Source of the DNA: Ostreococcus lucimarinus CCE9901
Taxonomy: Eukaryota > Chlorophyta > Mamiellophyceae > Mamiellales > Bathycoccaceae
DNA: 64,000 bases
Assembly (NCBI RefSeq): GCF_000092065.1
Contig: NC_009365.1
Span: forward strand, 496,001 to 560,000
Direction: 5' to 3'
In this document: positions 9,524 to 17,402 of the stretch, one piece after another
Numbering within the stretch: the stretch's first letter is position 1
Layout: every line of letters starts with the position of its first letter
The notes under the pieces: generated by a model
Database searches by the model: none
What the model was told of the DNA's origin: nothing
The model's input: the letters and a program-made list of their open reading frames with translations, nothing else
Position numbers and translations under genes: made by a program

Positions 9524-9618
9524 CAATCAACGCCGTCGCAGTGTGCGGCAAACGGTGGTGTCGACGTCGTATTAATTTATTCATACAGTAGCACCGTGCT
9601 ACTGTCTGCTAACGTGTC

Positions 9619-11421
9619 CTACGCCGAACCATCACCCCAAGGATCTGAATCTAACTCTTCATCGAATAACTCGTCGTCGTCAATGGTGTCGTCGGCGGGC
9701 GAGGCGGCGTCCTTGAGCTTGCGAGACCACCTCACAGTGGGCGACGCCGAAGACTCCATATTCGCGACGTCGGTGCGAACGATGACGTCGTCGACGTCGT
9801 CGGCGGTCTTGTCGTTGACTCCTAATTCGGGATCAGAATCTTCCGTGGACTCGCCGCCGGAGTCAGAGGCGCTGTCGTACCTACTTTTGCGCGCGCTCCA
9901 GTCGTGCTTGAAATCGCGCGTTCGCACGACTTGCTCTGGGGTGAGCTTACCAGCACTGATGAGCGCCATGCGCGCGGCAGCGAACGCAGATTCACCCGCA
10001 ATTTGATCGCTATGGCCTAGTTCGTACGAAGGTCGATGATCAAAATCTCCGTCGGGGTATTGCGCGCAATCGATGTCCTCGAGCGCGATGTCCTTGCGGA
10101 GTGACGCTTGACGTCGAAATATTGCGTACTTCTCCGATGGCGACAGCGTGAGCTGTGGTCGAGCGCCGATGTTTTCAGGAGTTTCATCGTCGGTGTCCTC
10201 TTTACCTTCCGTCGCGCTGGTAAATAAATCTGCAGACCCGCTCTCGACGTCCCGGTTCATCGACTCTGGCCGAGGTGTCAGCGGTGAATCCTGCGCATCA
10301 TATCTCGACTTCCCGACCACTGCTGCCGCCTTGACGATATTCCCAGTCATTACGCCGTTATCCTTACGCGGGCTCATGAATAGTTTACTCACCGTGCGCT
10401 GCTCGAGCGGAGTCACGAGCGGGGGTCTGCATCCGCAAAGCCGCGGGCACATGTGTTTCCAACAGCAATCCATCGTCTCCTCGGGCGTCTGCACTTCATC
10501 GATGCGTGTGATCAAGAAAGCGGCCGCACACCACCGCACAGTGAGTGCAAATGGGCTAATGACGGTCAAAGAAAAGCCTTGATATAATCCGAAGACGTAT
10601 ATGTACGCCACAAACGTGTTAAACGCGTCGCCGCATCCGTCGGCAGGATTCGCCAAGTGCGCCCAAAGCGAACATACCAAAACGTTCACAAATGAGAACG
10701 CGACGCACGCTTCAAGAAGACGATACTGAGTCAAATTAAACGCATGCGAAGCCTTGATTCCCATCTCGATCAGCTGCTCCTCGTCTTCCAAGTCTTGAAT
10801 TTCCCCGCTCTCGGCGCACATGAAACCGACGTTTTCCGCCGCTTCAAAACTTACCTTCGTCGCCCCTAAAGTCGCCAATCGCAGCGCGATCCCGAGCACG
10901 ATGTCATACGTCAACAGCAACACGAATACCCATATCTGATTGGTCCAAAACCCACCGCTCACGCGAGCGCTCGTTAAATCCGTCAGCACCATAGAAGCCG
11001 CCGCCGTGCTCGCCAACTCCGTCGCCAAGTGCGCGAACCGCCCTCGCTGCGTTATGAACGCCGCGTCGCCAGCGAATATATTCAATATGTCGTGTCGCTC
11101 CTTGATGAAATCCCACCACGGCGTCAGCTTCCCCGTGCGCCAATCGAACACCCCGTACCCCAACAACCGCGCCGCCAAGCACCACGGCACGCTCATCAAC
11201 GGTTTCCTCCTCGGAAACACTCGCTGCGGCGGCGGCCACTTCTTTACCGCCACGATCAAGAACACCACCGCCATGCAAAGCATGACTAGCCACGCGATGA
11301 AGCGCATCCATTCGCCACCGGTGTGATTCGAGCTCGCGTGCGCGGCGTCGCCCCAACAGTGGTCGAGTAAAGACCGCCCGCGGCGCGTCGTGAGCGCGCG
11401 CGCGGCGTCAACGGCGTGCAT
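9619..11421 (-). CDS. Multi-pass membrane protein of unknown function with long acidic tail
   Basis: The predicted protein has 600 residues. A short N-terminal stretch with a possible N-glycosylation site (NHT) precedes about five or six hydrophobic helices: FIAWLVMLCMAVVFLIVAV, the segments around VFVLLLTYDIVLGIALRL and SFVNVLVCSLWAHL, YIYVFGLYQGFSL, and TVRWCAAAFLI. A Cys-rich loop (CCWKHMCPRLCGC) and ~250 residues of hydrophilic, Ser/Asp/Glu-rich tail follow. The segment with HDILNIF before the membrane helices faintly resembles the HxWLS-like segment that precedes the channel part of algal polycystin/REJ-type proteins, but I cannot support that family. It may be the C-terminal piece of a longer protein. 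The frame directly upstream is closed by the acyltransferase gene 108 bp away on the same strand. Confidence 0.6.
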   Translation of the reverse strand: MHAVDAARALTTRRGRSLLDHCWGDAAHASSNHTGGEWMRFIAWLVMLCMAVVFLIVAVKKWPPPQRVFPRRKPLMSVPWCLAARLLGYGVFDWRTGKLTPWWDFIKERHDILNIFAGDAAFITQRGRFAHLATELASTAAASMVLTDLTSARVSGGFWTNQIWVFVLLLTYDIVLGIALRLATLGATKVSFEAAENVGFMCAESGEIQDLEDEEQLIEMGIKASHAFNLTQYRLLEACVAFSFVNVLVCSLWAHLANPADGCGDAFNTFVAYIYVFGLYQGFSLTVISPFALTVRWCAAAFLITRIDEVQTPEETMDCCWKHMCPRLCGCRPPLVTPLEQRTVSKLFMSPRKDNGVMTGNIVKAAAVVGKSRYDAQDSPLTPRPESMNRDVESGSADLFTSATEGKEDTDDETPENIGARPQLTLSPSEKYAIFRRQASLRKDIALEDIDCAQYPDGDFDHRPSYELGHSDQIAGESAFAAARMALISAGKLTPEQVVRTRDFKHDWSARKSRYDSASDSGGESTEDSDPELGVNDKTADDVDDVIVRTDVANMESSASPTVRWSRKLKDAASPADDTIDDDELFDEELDSDPWGDGSA

Positions 11422-11529
11422 GACGCGCGTGTCTGTCGTTTGCGCGTCTTTGAGACTCAGCGCCGCGCCATGCGCGTCCGAAGAAGTGTGTCCTCAAGCG
11501 AAGGAATGCGGCGTCGGCGGGACGCGGCG

Positions 11530-13131
11530 TCAACGCGAGACGCTCGCGAGGAGACGGGACATGTACCGGCTTCCAGGTTTCTCGATCGTGTGATGCGCGA
11601 CGAAAGAGAGCAAAACTAGGAAGAACAAAAACACCAAGACGACTACGTTGGGAAGATTTTGCTTTTCGTCGAAGTTGCGGAAACAATCGGCCCAGACTTT
11701 GATACTCGGCGACGTGCGGTCGCAGGCGGGGAATACGCGCATGGTGTCGTACTCGAGGGCGGCCCAAGAGGTGTAAAGGGGAAGGTGTAGGAGGTACATG
11801 GCGTAAGACCACGTACCGATGGCTTGGGCGACGGGATTCCTGAGGACTTGGACGGTGTATGATTTGCGCGTGACGGTTAAACCGTACAGCCAAAACGCGC
11901 ACGGCGCCGTGAGAAAGAATTCGTTAAAGATGCGCACGTTCTTCGAGTCTGCGACCAAGCCGGATGTAATGACGGAGCCAATCAGCCAAGAAGCGAAGCC
12001 CAATGAGAAGTAATCGGTGAACTTTGCCCAAAATCTCTCAGTTTGAGGTGTCACACCGCGCCGCGCTAAACGCAGACGCATCGCGCCGACAAGCATGCCC
12101 ATGAAGAAGAGCGGTATTCGCACAGGGAACCACGCTCGACCGCAAAAGTATGCGCGCATACCATCCATATCACCATCTAACGCGGTCACGACGACGTGTG
12201 CTCGAGACTCGAAATTCGCGTCACGCCACACATTTCGAAACGCTGGAGAGTTAACAGCGCCCATGACGCCGAGTGGGGCCATGTAGGACGCGTGATAGGC
12301 GTACATAAGATACTTTCGGCAAGACTTTTGAACCGAATCGAAGCGAGAAGATTCAGTACTGGATTTATTTTCGAGATCGTCCGCGATGGGAAAGTCGATC
12401 GCCGCTTTCTCCTCGAATTTGCGCACCAACGCGTTGAGCTTGCGCGTCAGCCACGGAAAGCAAAAGTAATACCCCAGTTGACAACTCAGACTCCAGCACA
12501 CAGAATTCCAGTAGCATAGAGAAAATATCCAAGATTGCATCAATAATGGTGTCAGGACGATGCCCATGATCAGGTTCACCTCACCACTCTTGTTCTGCCA
12601 GAAATTGTAATCCGCCACGATTGTTCTATAATTAAACGCCAGGAACGGCGCGAACCACGCAAGCGCAAACCAATGGAGAGGTAGCACTCGAATGTAGCGC
12701 CGTTTGATGAACTCCCAATACTTGAAGCCTTGTTTTTCTACTTTCTCGTGATACGCAATGTACATGACGAATCCAGTGATGAGAAAAAAGATGCTCACGG
12801 CGACGCCGCCTTGAAAGTCCAAGTACGGCGATTCGCTGTTTCCGTAAAAGAGTAACCAGTGCCCGCATGCGATTTGCAACGCCGTGATGGCGCGCAGACC
12901 GGTGATTGCGCTCGTATCAATCTCATCGACGTTTAATACACGCTGCGCCACAACAGGAGCTCCGCCCGACGCCTCATCCGGGCTCTGATCAACCATCTCC
13001 GCGCGCGGGTTCGGTTGACTCTCTCCTGCGGCGTCGCCGTGAGACTCAGCAGCTGTCATTTCAATCTTATCCTCCGCCACCGTGCGCTCATTGACGTCAT
13101 CGCGTGGACGACGAACGATGAACTTCATCAT
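11530..13131 (-). CDS. Acyltransferase-3 family membrane O-acyltransferase
   Basis: About 533 residues. A hydrophilic ~70-residue N-terminus leads into the Acyltransferase_3 (OafA/NodX-like) domain: start signature ITGLRAITALQIACGHW, the FF-x-x-x-GFVMYIAYH segment with R-RYIRVLPLHWF, about ten membrane helices, and the C-terminal HHTIEKPGSRY. Family members transfer acetyl or other acyl groups to sugars or lipids on the outside of membranes. The first ATG lies only 2 bp after the stop of the upstream Ser/Pro-rich surface-protein gene on the same strand. Either the two share a transcript, or an unseen splice joins them. A TTG codon overlaps that stop (13135-13137) but is unlikely to be a start in a eukaryote. 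Confidence 0.85.
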   Translation of the reverse strand: MMKFIVRRPRDDVNERTVAEDKIEMTAAESHGDAAGESQPNPRAEMVDQSPDEASGGAPVVAQRVLNVDEIDTSAITGLRAITALQIACGHWLLFYGNSESPYLDFQGGVAVSIFFLITGFVMYIAYHEKVEKQGFKYWEFIKRRYIRVLPLHWFALAWFAPFLAFNYRTIVADYNFWQNKSGEVNLIMGIVLTPLLMQSWIFSLCYWNSVCWSLSCQLGYYFCFPWLTRKLNALVRKFEEKAAIDFPIADDLENKSSTESSRFDSVQKSCRKYLMYAYHASYMAPLGVMGAVNSPAFRNVWRDANFESRAHVVVTALDGDMDGMRAYFCGRAWFPVRIPLFFMGMLVGAMRLRLARRGVTPQTERFWAKFTDYFSLGFASWLIGSVITSGLVADSKNVRIFNEFFLTAPCAFWLYGLTVTRKSYTVQVLRNPVAQAIGTWSYAMYLLHLPLYTSWAALEYDTMRVFPACDRTSPSIKVWADCFRNFDEKQNLPNVVVLVFLFFLVLLSFVAHHTIEKPGSRYMSRLLASVSR

Positions 13132-13133
13132 GG

Positions 13134-14792
13134 TCAAGGTCGATACCGCCCGCCGTTGTGTGCCTCCTTCGCTCGGCCTTCCAAAAAAAGACTGGTGGAA
13201 GTCAAAACGTTGTTAACCGTGGCGTACGTTTTCCTCCTGCGATTGCTGTCGACGCGCAAGGCGTTGTAAGATGGCTCCGGACGAGGCATGTCGTCATCAC
13301 TCGACGAAGCTTCAGATGCTGGAGACTGTAACGACGAGTGTGTTCGACGACGTAGCCTTCGCCGTGGGACGTTCTCTACGTCTAACATTCGATTATGCGA
13401 CATCGATGGCTCGACACCGTCGTGATCTGAATCACGGTATCGTGCTGAACACTGAGAGCGAGCGAATAGCACGCAAATGGCGAGCAAGACAACCAAACCG
13501 AGTGCAACAGAACCAGCGATACTTGGTGAAACGCCGAGCCACTTGCGAGCGCGCTTTACGATGTTTCCATCGCCAGAGTCCGTATCATTGAGAGGCGGCG
13601 TCGGCGGAGGCGGGGTTGGAGCCGCGGATGCGCACACACCGAACGCCATGAGTTTGCGTCCCGAAGCCGGTGGAAACGAAAACGGCGAAGCTTGATTTGG
13701 CGGCGGACTCGGCGGCGGACTCGGCGGCGGACTGGGTGGTGGACTGGGTGGCGGACTGGGCGGCGGACTGGGCGGCGGACTGGGCGGCGGACTCGGCGGC
13801 GGACTGGGCGGCGGACTGGGCGGCGGACTGGGTGGTGGACTGGGTGGCGGACTGGGCGGCGGACTGGGCGGCGGACTCGGCGGCGGACTCGGCGGAGGAT
13901 TTGGTGGCGGACTCGGCGGAGGATTTGGTGGCGGACTCGGCGGCGGACTCGGCGACGGACTCGGCGGTGGATTTGGTGGTGGACTCGGCGGTGCATTTGG
14001 TGGCGGACTCGGCGGTGGATTTGGTGGCGGACTCGGCGGTGGATTTGGTGGTGGACTCGGCGGTGAATTTGGTGGCGGACTCGGTGGCGGACTCGGCGGC
14101 GGACTCGGCGGCGGACTCGGCGGCGGATTCGGCGGCGGACTTGTTGGCGACGCCGAAGGCGTTGGTGGAAATTGCGGTAGTGGCGGATTTGGCGGCGGAT
14201 TTGGCGGCGGACTCGGCGGTGGATTTGGTGGTGGACTTGGCGGCGGACTCGGCGGCGGACTCGGCGGCGGACTCGGCGGTGGATTTGGTGGTGGACTCGG
14301 CGGTGGATTTGGTGGCGGACTCGGCGGTGGATTCGATGGTGGACTGGGCGGTGGATTTGGTGGCGGACTCGGCGGTGGATTTGGTGGTGGACTCGGCGGC
14401 GGTGGATTCGGCGGTGGATTTGGTGGCGACGCCGAAGGCGTTGGTGGAAATTGCGGTAGTGGCGGATTCGGCGGCGGACTTGGCGGTGGATTCGGCGGCG
14501 GACTGGGCGGCGGACTTGTCGGTGGACTCGGCGGCGGATTCGGCGGCGGATTCGGCGGTGGATTCGGCAGTGCCACCGCCGTAGGCGGCGGCGGCGCATT
14601 TGTAAGAACACCATCTGACGCACAAATTCCACTATCGCATTGATAGTCCGCAAAACACGGCGCTCCGGCTTCCAAAGCGCGCGCGCTGACGAATGAGAAG
14701 ACGTAAACCGTCGCGACGACGCCGAGACGAAGCCTCCATAAATTCCGCGCACTCCACCGCCGCGACCGTCGTCGACGATCGGCCCTTATCAT
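13134..14792 (-). CDS. Ser/Pro-repeat (hydroxyproline-rich-like) single-pass surface protein
   Basis: The N-terminus is Arg-rich followed by a hydrophobic signal (VVATVYVFSFVSA) and a small cysteine motif (PCFADYQCDSGIC). Then come ~300 residues of SPPPNPPP/SPPPSPPP repeats typical of hydroxyproline-rich cell-wall glycoproteins and pherophorins. The repeat is broken by two copies of LPQFPPTPSASP. A single membrane helix (AGSVALGLVVLLAICVLFA) and a basic/Ser-rich cytoplasmic tail of ~100 residues follow. I infer an extracellular glycosylated stalk on the cell surface. The start ATG at 14792 is the first in frame and lies 86 bp downstream of a TATA-like element. The repeat leaves several other frames open on both strands, but they lack signal, helix or domain features. 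Confidence 0.75.
   Translation of the reverse strand: MIRADRRRRSRRWSARNLWRLRLGVVATVYVFSFVSARALEAGAPCFADYQCDSGICASDGVLTNAPPPPTAVALPNPPPNPPPNPPPSPPTSPPPSPPPNPPPSPPPNPPLPQFPPTPSASPPNPPPNPPPPSPPPNPPPSPPPNPPPSPPSNPPPSPPPNPPPSPPPNPPPSPPPSPPPSPPPSPPPNPPPSPPPNPPPNPPLPQFPPTPSASPTSPPPNPPPSPPPSPPPSPPPSPPPNSPPSPPPNPPPSPPPNPPPSPPPNAPPSPPPNPPPSPSPSPPPSPPPNPPPSPPPNPPPSPPPSPPPSPPPSPPPSPPPSPPPSPPPSPPPSPPPSPPPSPPPSPPPSPPPSPPPSPPPSPPPNQASPFSFPPASGRKLMAFGVCASAAPTPPPPTPPLNDTDSGDGNIVKRARKWLGVSPSIAGSVALGLVVLLAICVLFARSQCSARYRDSDHDGVEPSMSHNRMLDVENVPRRRLRRRTHSSLQSPASEASSSDDDMPRPEPSYNALRVDSNRRRKTYATVNNVLTSTSLFLEGRAKEAHNGGRYRP
13690..14575. repeat. Low-complexity coding repeat (SPPP/NPPP units)
   Basis: About 880 bp of a degenerate 12-15-bp unit (GGCGGCGGACTC and variants on the plus strand). 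A 44-bp non-repetitive insert starting GGCGACGCCGAAGGCGTTGG occurs exactly at 14145 and again at 14425, so a segment of about 280 bp has been duplicated within the array. Confidence 0.85.
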
Positions 14793-14877
14793 CAATAAAT
14801 ATACCGACGACTCCAACGCGCGCGCGCGCGCTCGAGCGAGGTGTGTCGTCCGATCAACCGTCCCCGAGCCGACGCCG

Positions 14878-14886
14878 CTATTTATA
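14878..14886 (-). promoter_or_regulatory. TATA box-like element for the Ser/Pro-rich protein gene
   Basis: On the minus strand this reads TATAAATAG, a perfect TATA consensus in otherwise CG-rich DNA. It lies 86 bp upstream of the ATG at 14792. The opposite-strand gene (pelota) starts ~250 bp away, too far to be its TATA element. Confidence 0.5.
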
Positions 14887-15134
14887 TCGCCGCGCGCCGC
14901 CTAACATCGTCGCGCGCGATACCTCCCAGGACGTCATCTCGCGCGTCGACGCCCGTCACCGCGCGCGACGCTCGCGGGGTAATTTTAATCGCGCGCACCG
15001 CGCCGTCGACCGACGCGCGCGCGGTCGCGCGCGTCCGATCGTTCGATCGTCCAACCGTCCGACGCTCCGCGCCAACCAACTCACTTCCAACTTCACTTCC
15101 AACTTCACTTCCCGCGCCGCGCGCGCACCGCGGG
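14887..15134. promoter_or_regulatory. Divergent intergenic region, Ser/Pro-rich protein / pelota
   Basis: Together with 14793-14886 this forms a ~340-bp gene-free stretch. It is CG-rich. Near 15075-15110 it holds three tandem copies of an ACTTCCAACTTC-like unit just before the pelota ATG, in its presumed 5' leader. No coding or RNA gene is seen. Confidence 0.4.
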
Positions 15135-16418
15135 ATGAAGATCACCAGCCGCGCGTTCGAGAAGAACGCCAAGGGTTGGATAAAGGTGCGCGCGCGAAGC
15201 CGTCATCGCGCGCGTCCGCGCGACGCAATGGCGCCGTCCCGATCGTCTCGCGCGTCGCGCCGCGCCCGCGCGGGACGAGACGAAGACGAAGACTGACGCC
15301 CCGCGACGCGCGCGCAGTTCGTCCCCGAGAGCGCGGACGACGTGTGGCACGCGTATAATTTGATCGCCGTCGACGACGAGGTCGAGTGCGCGACGATGCG
15401 GAAGCTGAAGAACGAGCACGCGGGCGAGCTGAGGGAGTCGTCGAGCAAGGTGGTGAAGCTGACGCTGCGCGTGCGCTGCGAAGACGTGGAATACGACGCG
15501 GAAGGCGCGACGATCAGGGTCAAGGGACAGAATAAAACGGAATGCGAAGAGGTGAAACTGAACGCGTATCACACGCTGGAGATAGGGATCGGGCGGGCGG
15601 TGAAGATTGAAAAGACGGCGTGGGATAGCGTGGACGTCGGGCGGTTAGAGGAGGCGGCGGATCCGTCGGCGACGGCGGATCTGGCCGCCGTGCTCATCGT
15701 CGATGGCTTAGCGAACGTAGTTTTAGTCGGAGCGACGCAGACGATCGTGAAAGGGAAGATCGAGGCGTCGATGCCTCGAAAGCGAGGGATGGCTTTGATG
15801 GGATACGAAAAGGCGGAGACGAAATTTTTTAGCAACGTCGCGAGCGTCGTCGAGAGACACGTAGATTTCGACAGGGTGAAGTGTTTGGTGATCGCGGGAC
15901 CGGGATTCACGAAAGATACGTTCACGGACTTTTTGAAGCTCGAAGCCGTGCGGAAGAACTGGAAGACGCTTCAAACAAATTTCAGTCGCGTCATCAAGGC
16001 GCACGCGTCGAGCGCGTACGTGCACTCACTGAGTGAAGTCTTGGAGAACCCCACGGTTCGAGCTTTGATTTCCGATACCAAAGCGGCGAGCGAAGTGAAA
16101 GCGCTCGATGACTTCTTCGAAATGCTCGCTAATGATCCCGCGCGCGCGTTTTACGGTCCCGCGCACGTCATGGCGGCGCACGAGCTGAACGCCATCGACA
16201 AGCTTTTGATCACGGATACGGTGTTTCGAACGCGCAACGTCGCGCAACGAAAAATGTGGGTGCGCGTCACCGAAGAAGTCACGAAATCTGGTGGAATCGT
16301 GCACATTTTTTCATCCGCGCACGCGAGCGGGGAGCAGCTCGAGCAAATCACGGGCGCGGCGGCGATTTTGCGATTTCCACTACCCGACCTCGCCGACGCC
16401 GAGTTGCCGGCGCTCTAG
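15135..16418 (+). CDS. PELO: Pelota/Dom34 ribosome-rescue factor (two exons)
   Basis: Exons are 15135-15185 and 15318-16418. The 132-bp intron starts GTGCGC, has GACTGACG near its 3' end and finishes CGCAG. The phase-0 join gives an N-terminus MKITSRAFEKNAKGWIK followed by FVPESADDVWHAYNL, which matches pelota. The three eRF1-like domains are visible: the N-terminal Sm-like domain (LRVRCEDVEYD..IRVKGQN), the central domain (PRKRG), and the C-terminal domain (LISDTKAASEVKALDDFF and FSSAHASGEQLEQITGAAAILRFP). Pelota binds the empty A site with Hbs1 to split stalled ribosomes in no-go and non-stop decay. It lacks the GGQ motif, as expected. Confidence 0.95.
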
Positions 16419-16488
16419 TCTTTTAGTGAACAACGTAGCGGTCATCATTCATAAACAATTCTTTCGTCGCTAAATTTTACGAGACGAT

Positions 16489-17298
16489 CTAAAACAACAA
16501 ATCTTCGTCGTGCTCGCTTTCGATCAAATTCCCTCCCGCCCCGCGTCCGCCCTCACCTCCGATGACGTCCCCGAACGCCCGCAACTCCGCATCCACGGCT
16601 TGCGTGATCCGTTTCTCTTCCTCCGCCTCCATCATCTCCGTCTCCTCGATGTCTTTCTTCTTCTTCGCCTGCACCTTTTTCAACCTAAAGAACTCCTCCC
16701 GCTCGAGTTCGTCCAACTCGCTCAAGATGTACTTCACCGTGTTCTGCAATCTCGGCGTCACGTAATTCTCCAACGCGTTCACCCGTCGATTCGTCGTCTT
16801 TATCGCCTCGTCCAGCGTCACGAACGCCGTCTGCAAGCTCGCTAATTCGCTCAACAATCCAATCGCCTCGCCGTACGACGCCTTCGCCTCTCGCACGCGC
16901 GCCCCCCCCCGCGCCAATCCCGTCAGCTCCATCCTCCGTTCGTCCGCCCCGCACTTCCTGCACGTAAACTTCGGTATCTTCACTCCCGCCACGTTATCCT
17001 CGTGCGCCATCACTCGCACGTTCGCCCGGTCCACGCCGTCCAGCACCGCGTGCTTCACCGCGTCCCCCCCCGCGTACTTCGCCCGCGTCCACGCGAAGTG
17101 CGCGTCCCGCATCGACGTCGCCAGCTTACGCTTCGCCTCGACGATGTCGCGCAGGATGCCGCGATACCGCAGCGTCAGCGCGTCCGCCTTCTTCTTCAGC
17201 AATCGATGCCCGCGCTGCGCGCCCGCGAGCCGAGATTTGATCACCGCGAGCGTCGTCACCGTCGGCGTCACGTTCAATCGCGCGCCCGCGCTCGACAT
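16489..17298 (-). CDS. V-type H+-ATPase subunit D
   Basis: The protein has 269 residues. It starts with the family signature NVTPTVTTLAVIKSRLAGAQRGHRLLKKKADAL and ends with the paired coiled coil (VTLDEAIKTTNRRVNALENYVTPRLQNT...ILSELDELEREEFFRLKKVQ). Subunit D is the central rotor stalk that couples ATP hydrolysis in V1 to proton pumping. Where most homologues have an aromatic stretch before ELTGLARGG, this one has a C-x-x-C (FTCRKCGADERRMELTGLARGG). The C-terminal tail is acidic. The start ATG at 17298 is chosen because the signature begins ten residues later. The upstream frame is low complexity. It shares a ~105-bp divergent promoter with the CPBP protease gene. Confidence 0.95.
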   Translation of the reverse strand: MSSAGARLNVTPTVTTLAVIKSRLAGAQRGHRLLKKKADALTLRYRGILRDIVEAKRKLATSMRDAHFAWTRAKYAGGDAVKHAVLDGVDRANVRVMAHEDNVAGVKIPKFTCRKCGADERRMELTGLARGGARVREAKASYGEAIGLLSELASLQTAFVTLDEAIKTTNRRVNALENYVTPRLQNTVKYILSELDELEREEFFRLKKVQAKKKKDIEETEMMEAEEEKRITQAVDAELRAFGDVIGGEGGRGAGGNLIESEHDEDLLF

Positions 17299-17402
17299 GA
17301 CGGCGATTGAATGATCCGCGCGTCGGGTCGCGGCGTTCCTATCGCGTCGGCGCGCGATGTGCGGCGTCACATCGCGCGCCGCATCCATCCATCCATCGCG
17401 CG

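Noticed and set aside
11422-11529. Possible upstream exon of the multi-pass membrane protein in the 108-bp gap
   Set aside because: No GTGCG donor and CTGAC acceptor pair fits, and no open frame with similarity is seen.
13135-13137. TTG start for the acyltransferase overlapping the upstream stop codon
   Set aside because: Eukaryotic initiation at TTG is unlikely; the ATG two codons later is used.
13556-14752. Long open frames on both strands across the Pro-rich array, including Arg/His-rich and Ala/Asp/Trp-rich translations
   Set aside because: The GGCGGCGGACTC-type repeat leaves nearly every frame open. Only the minus-strand frame with signal, Cys motif and membrane helix looks like a protein.
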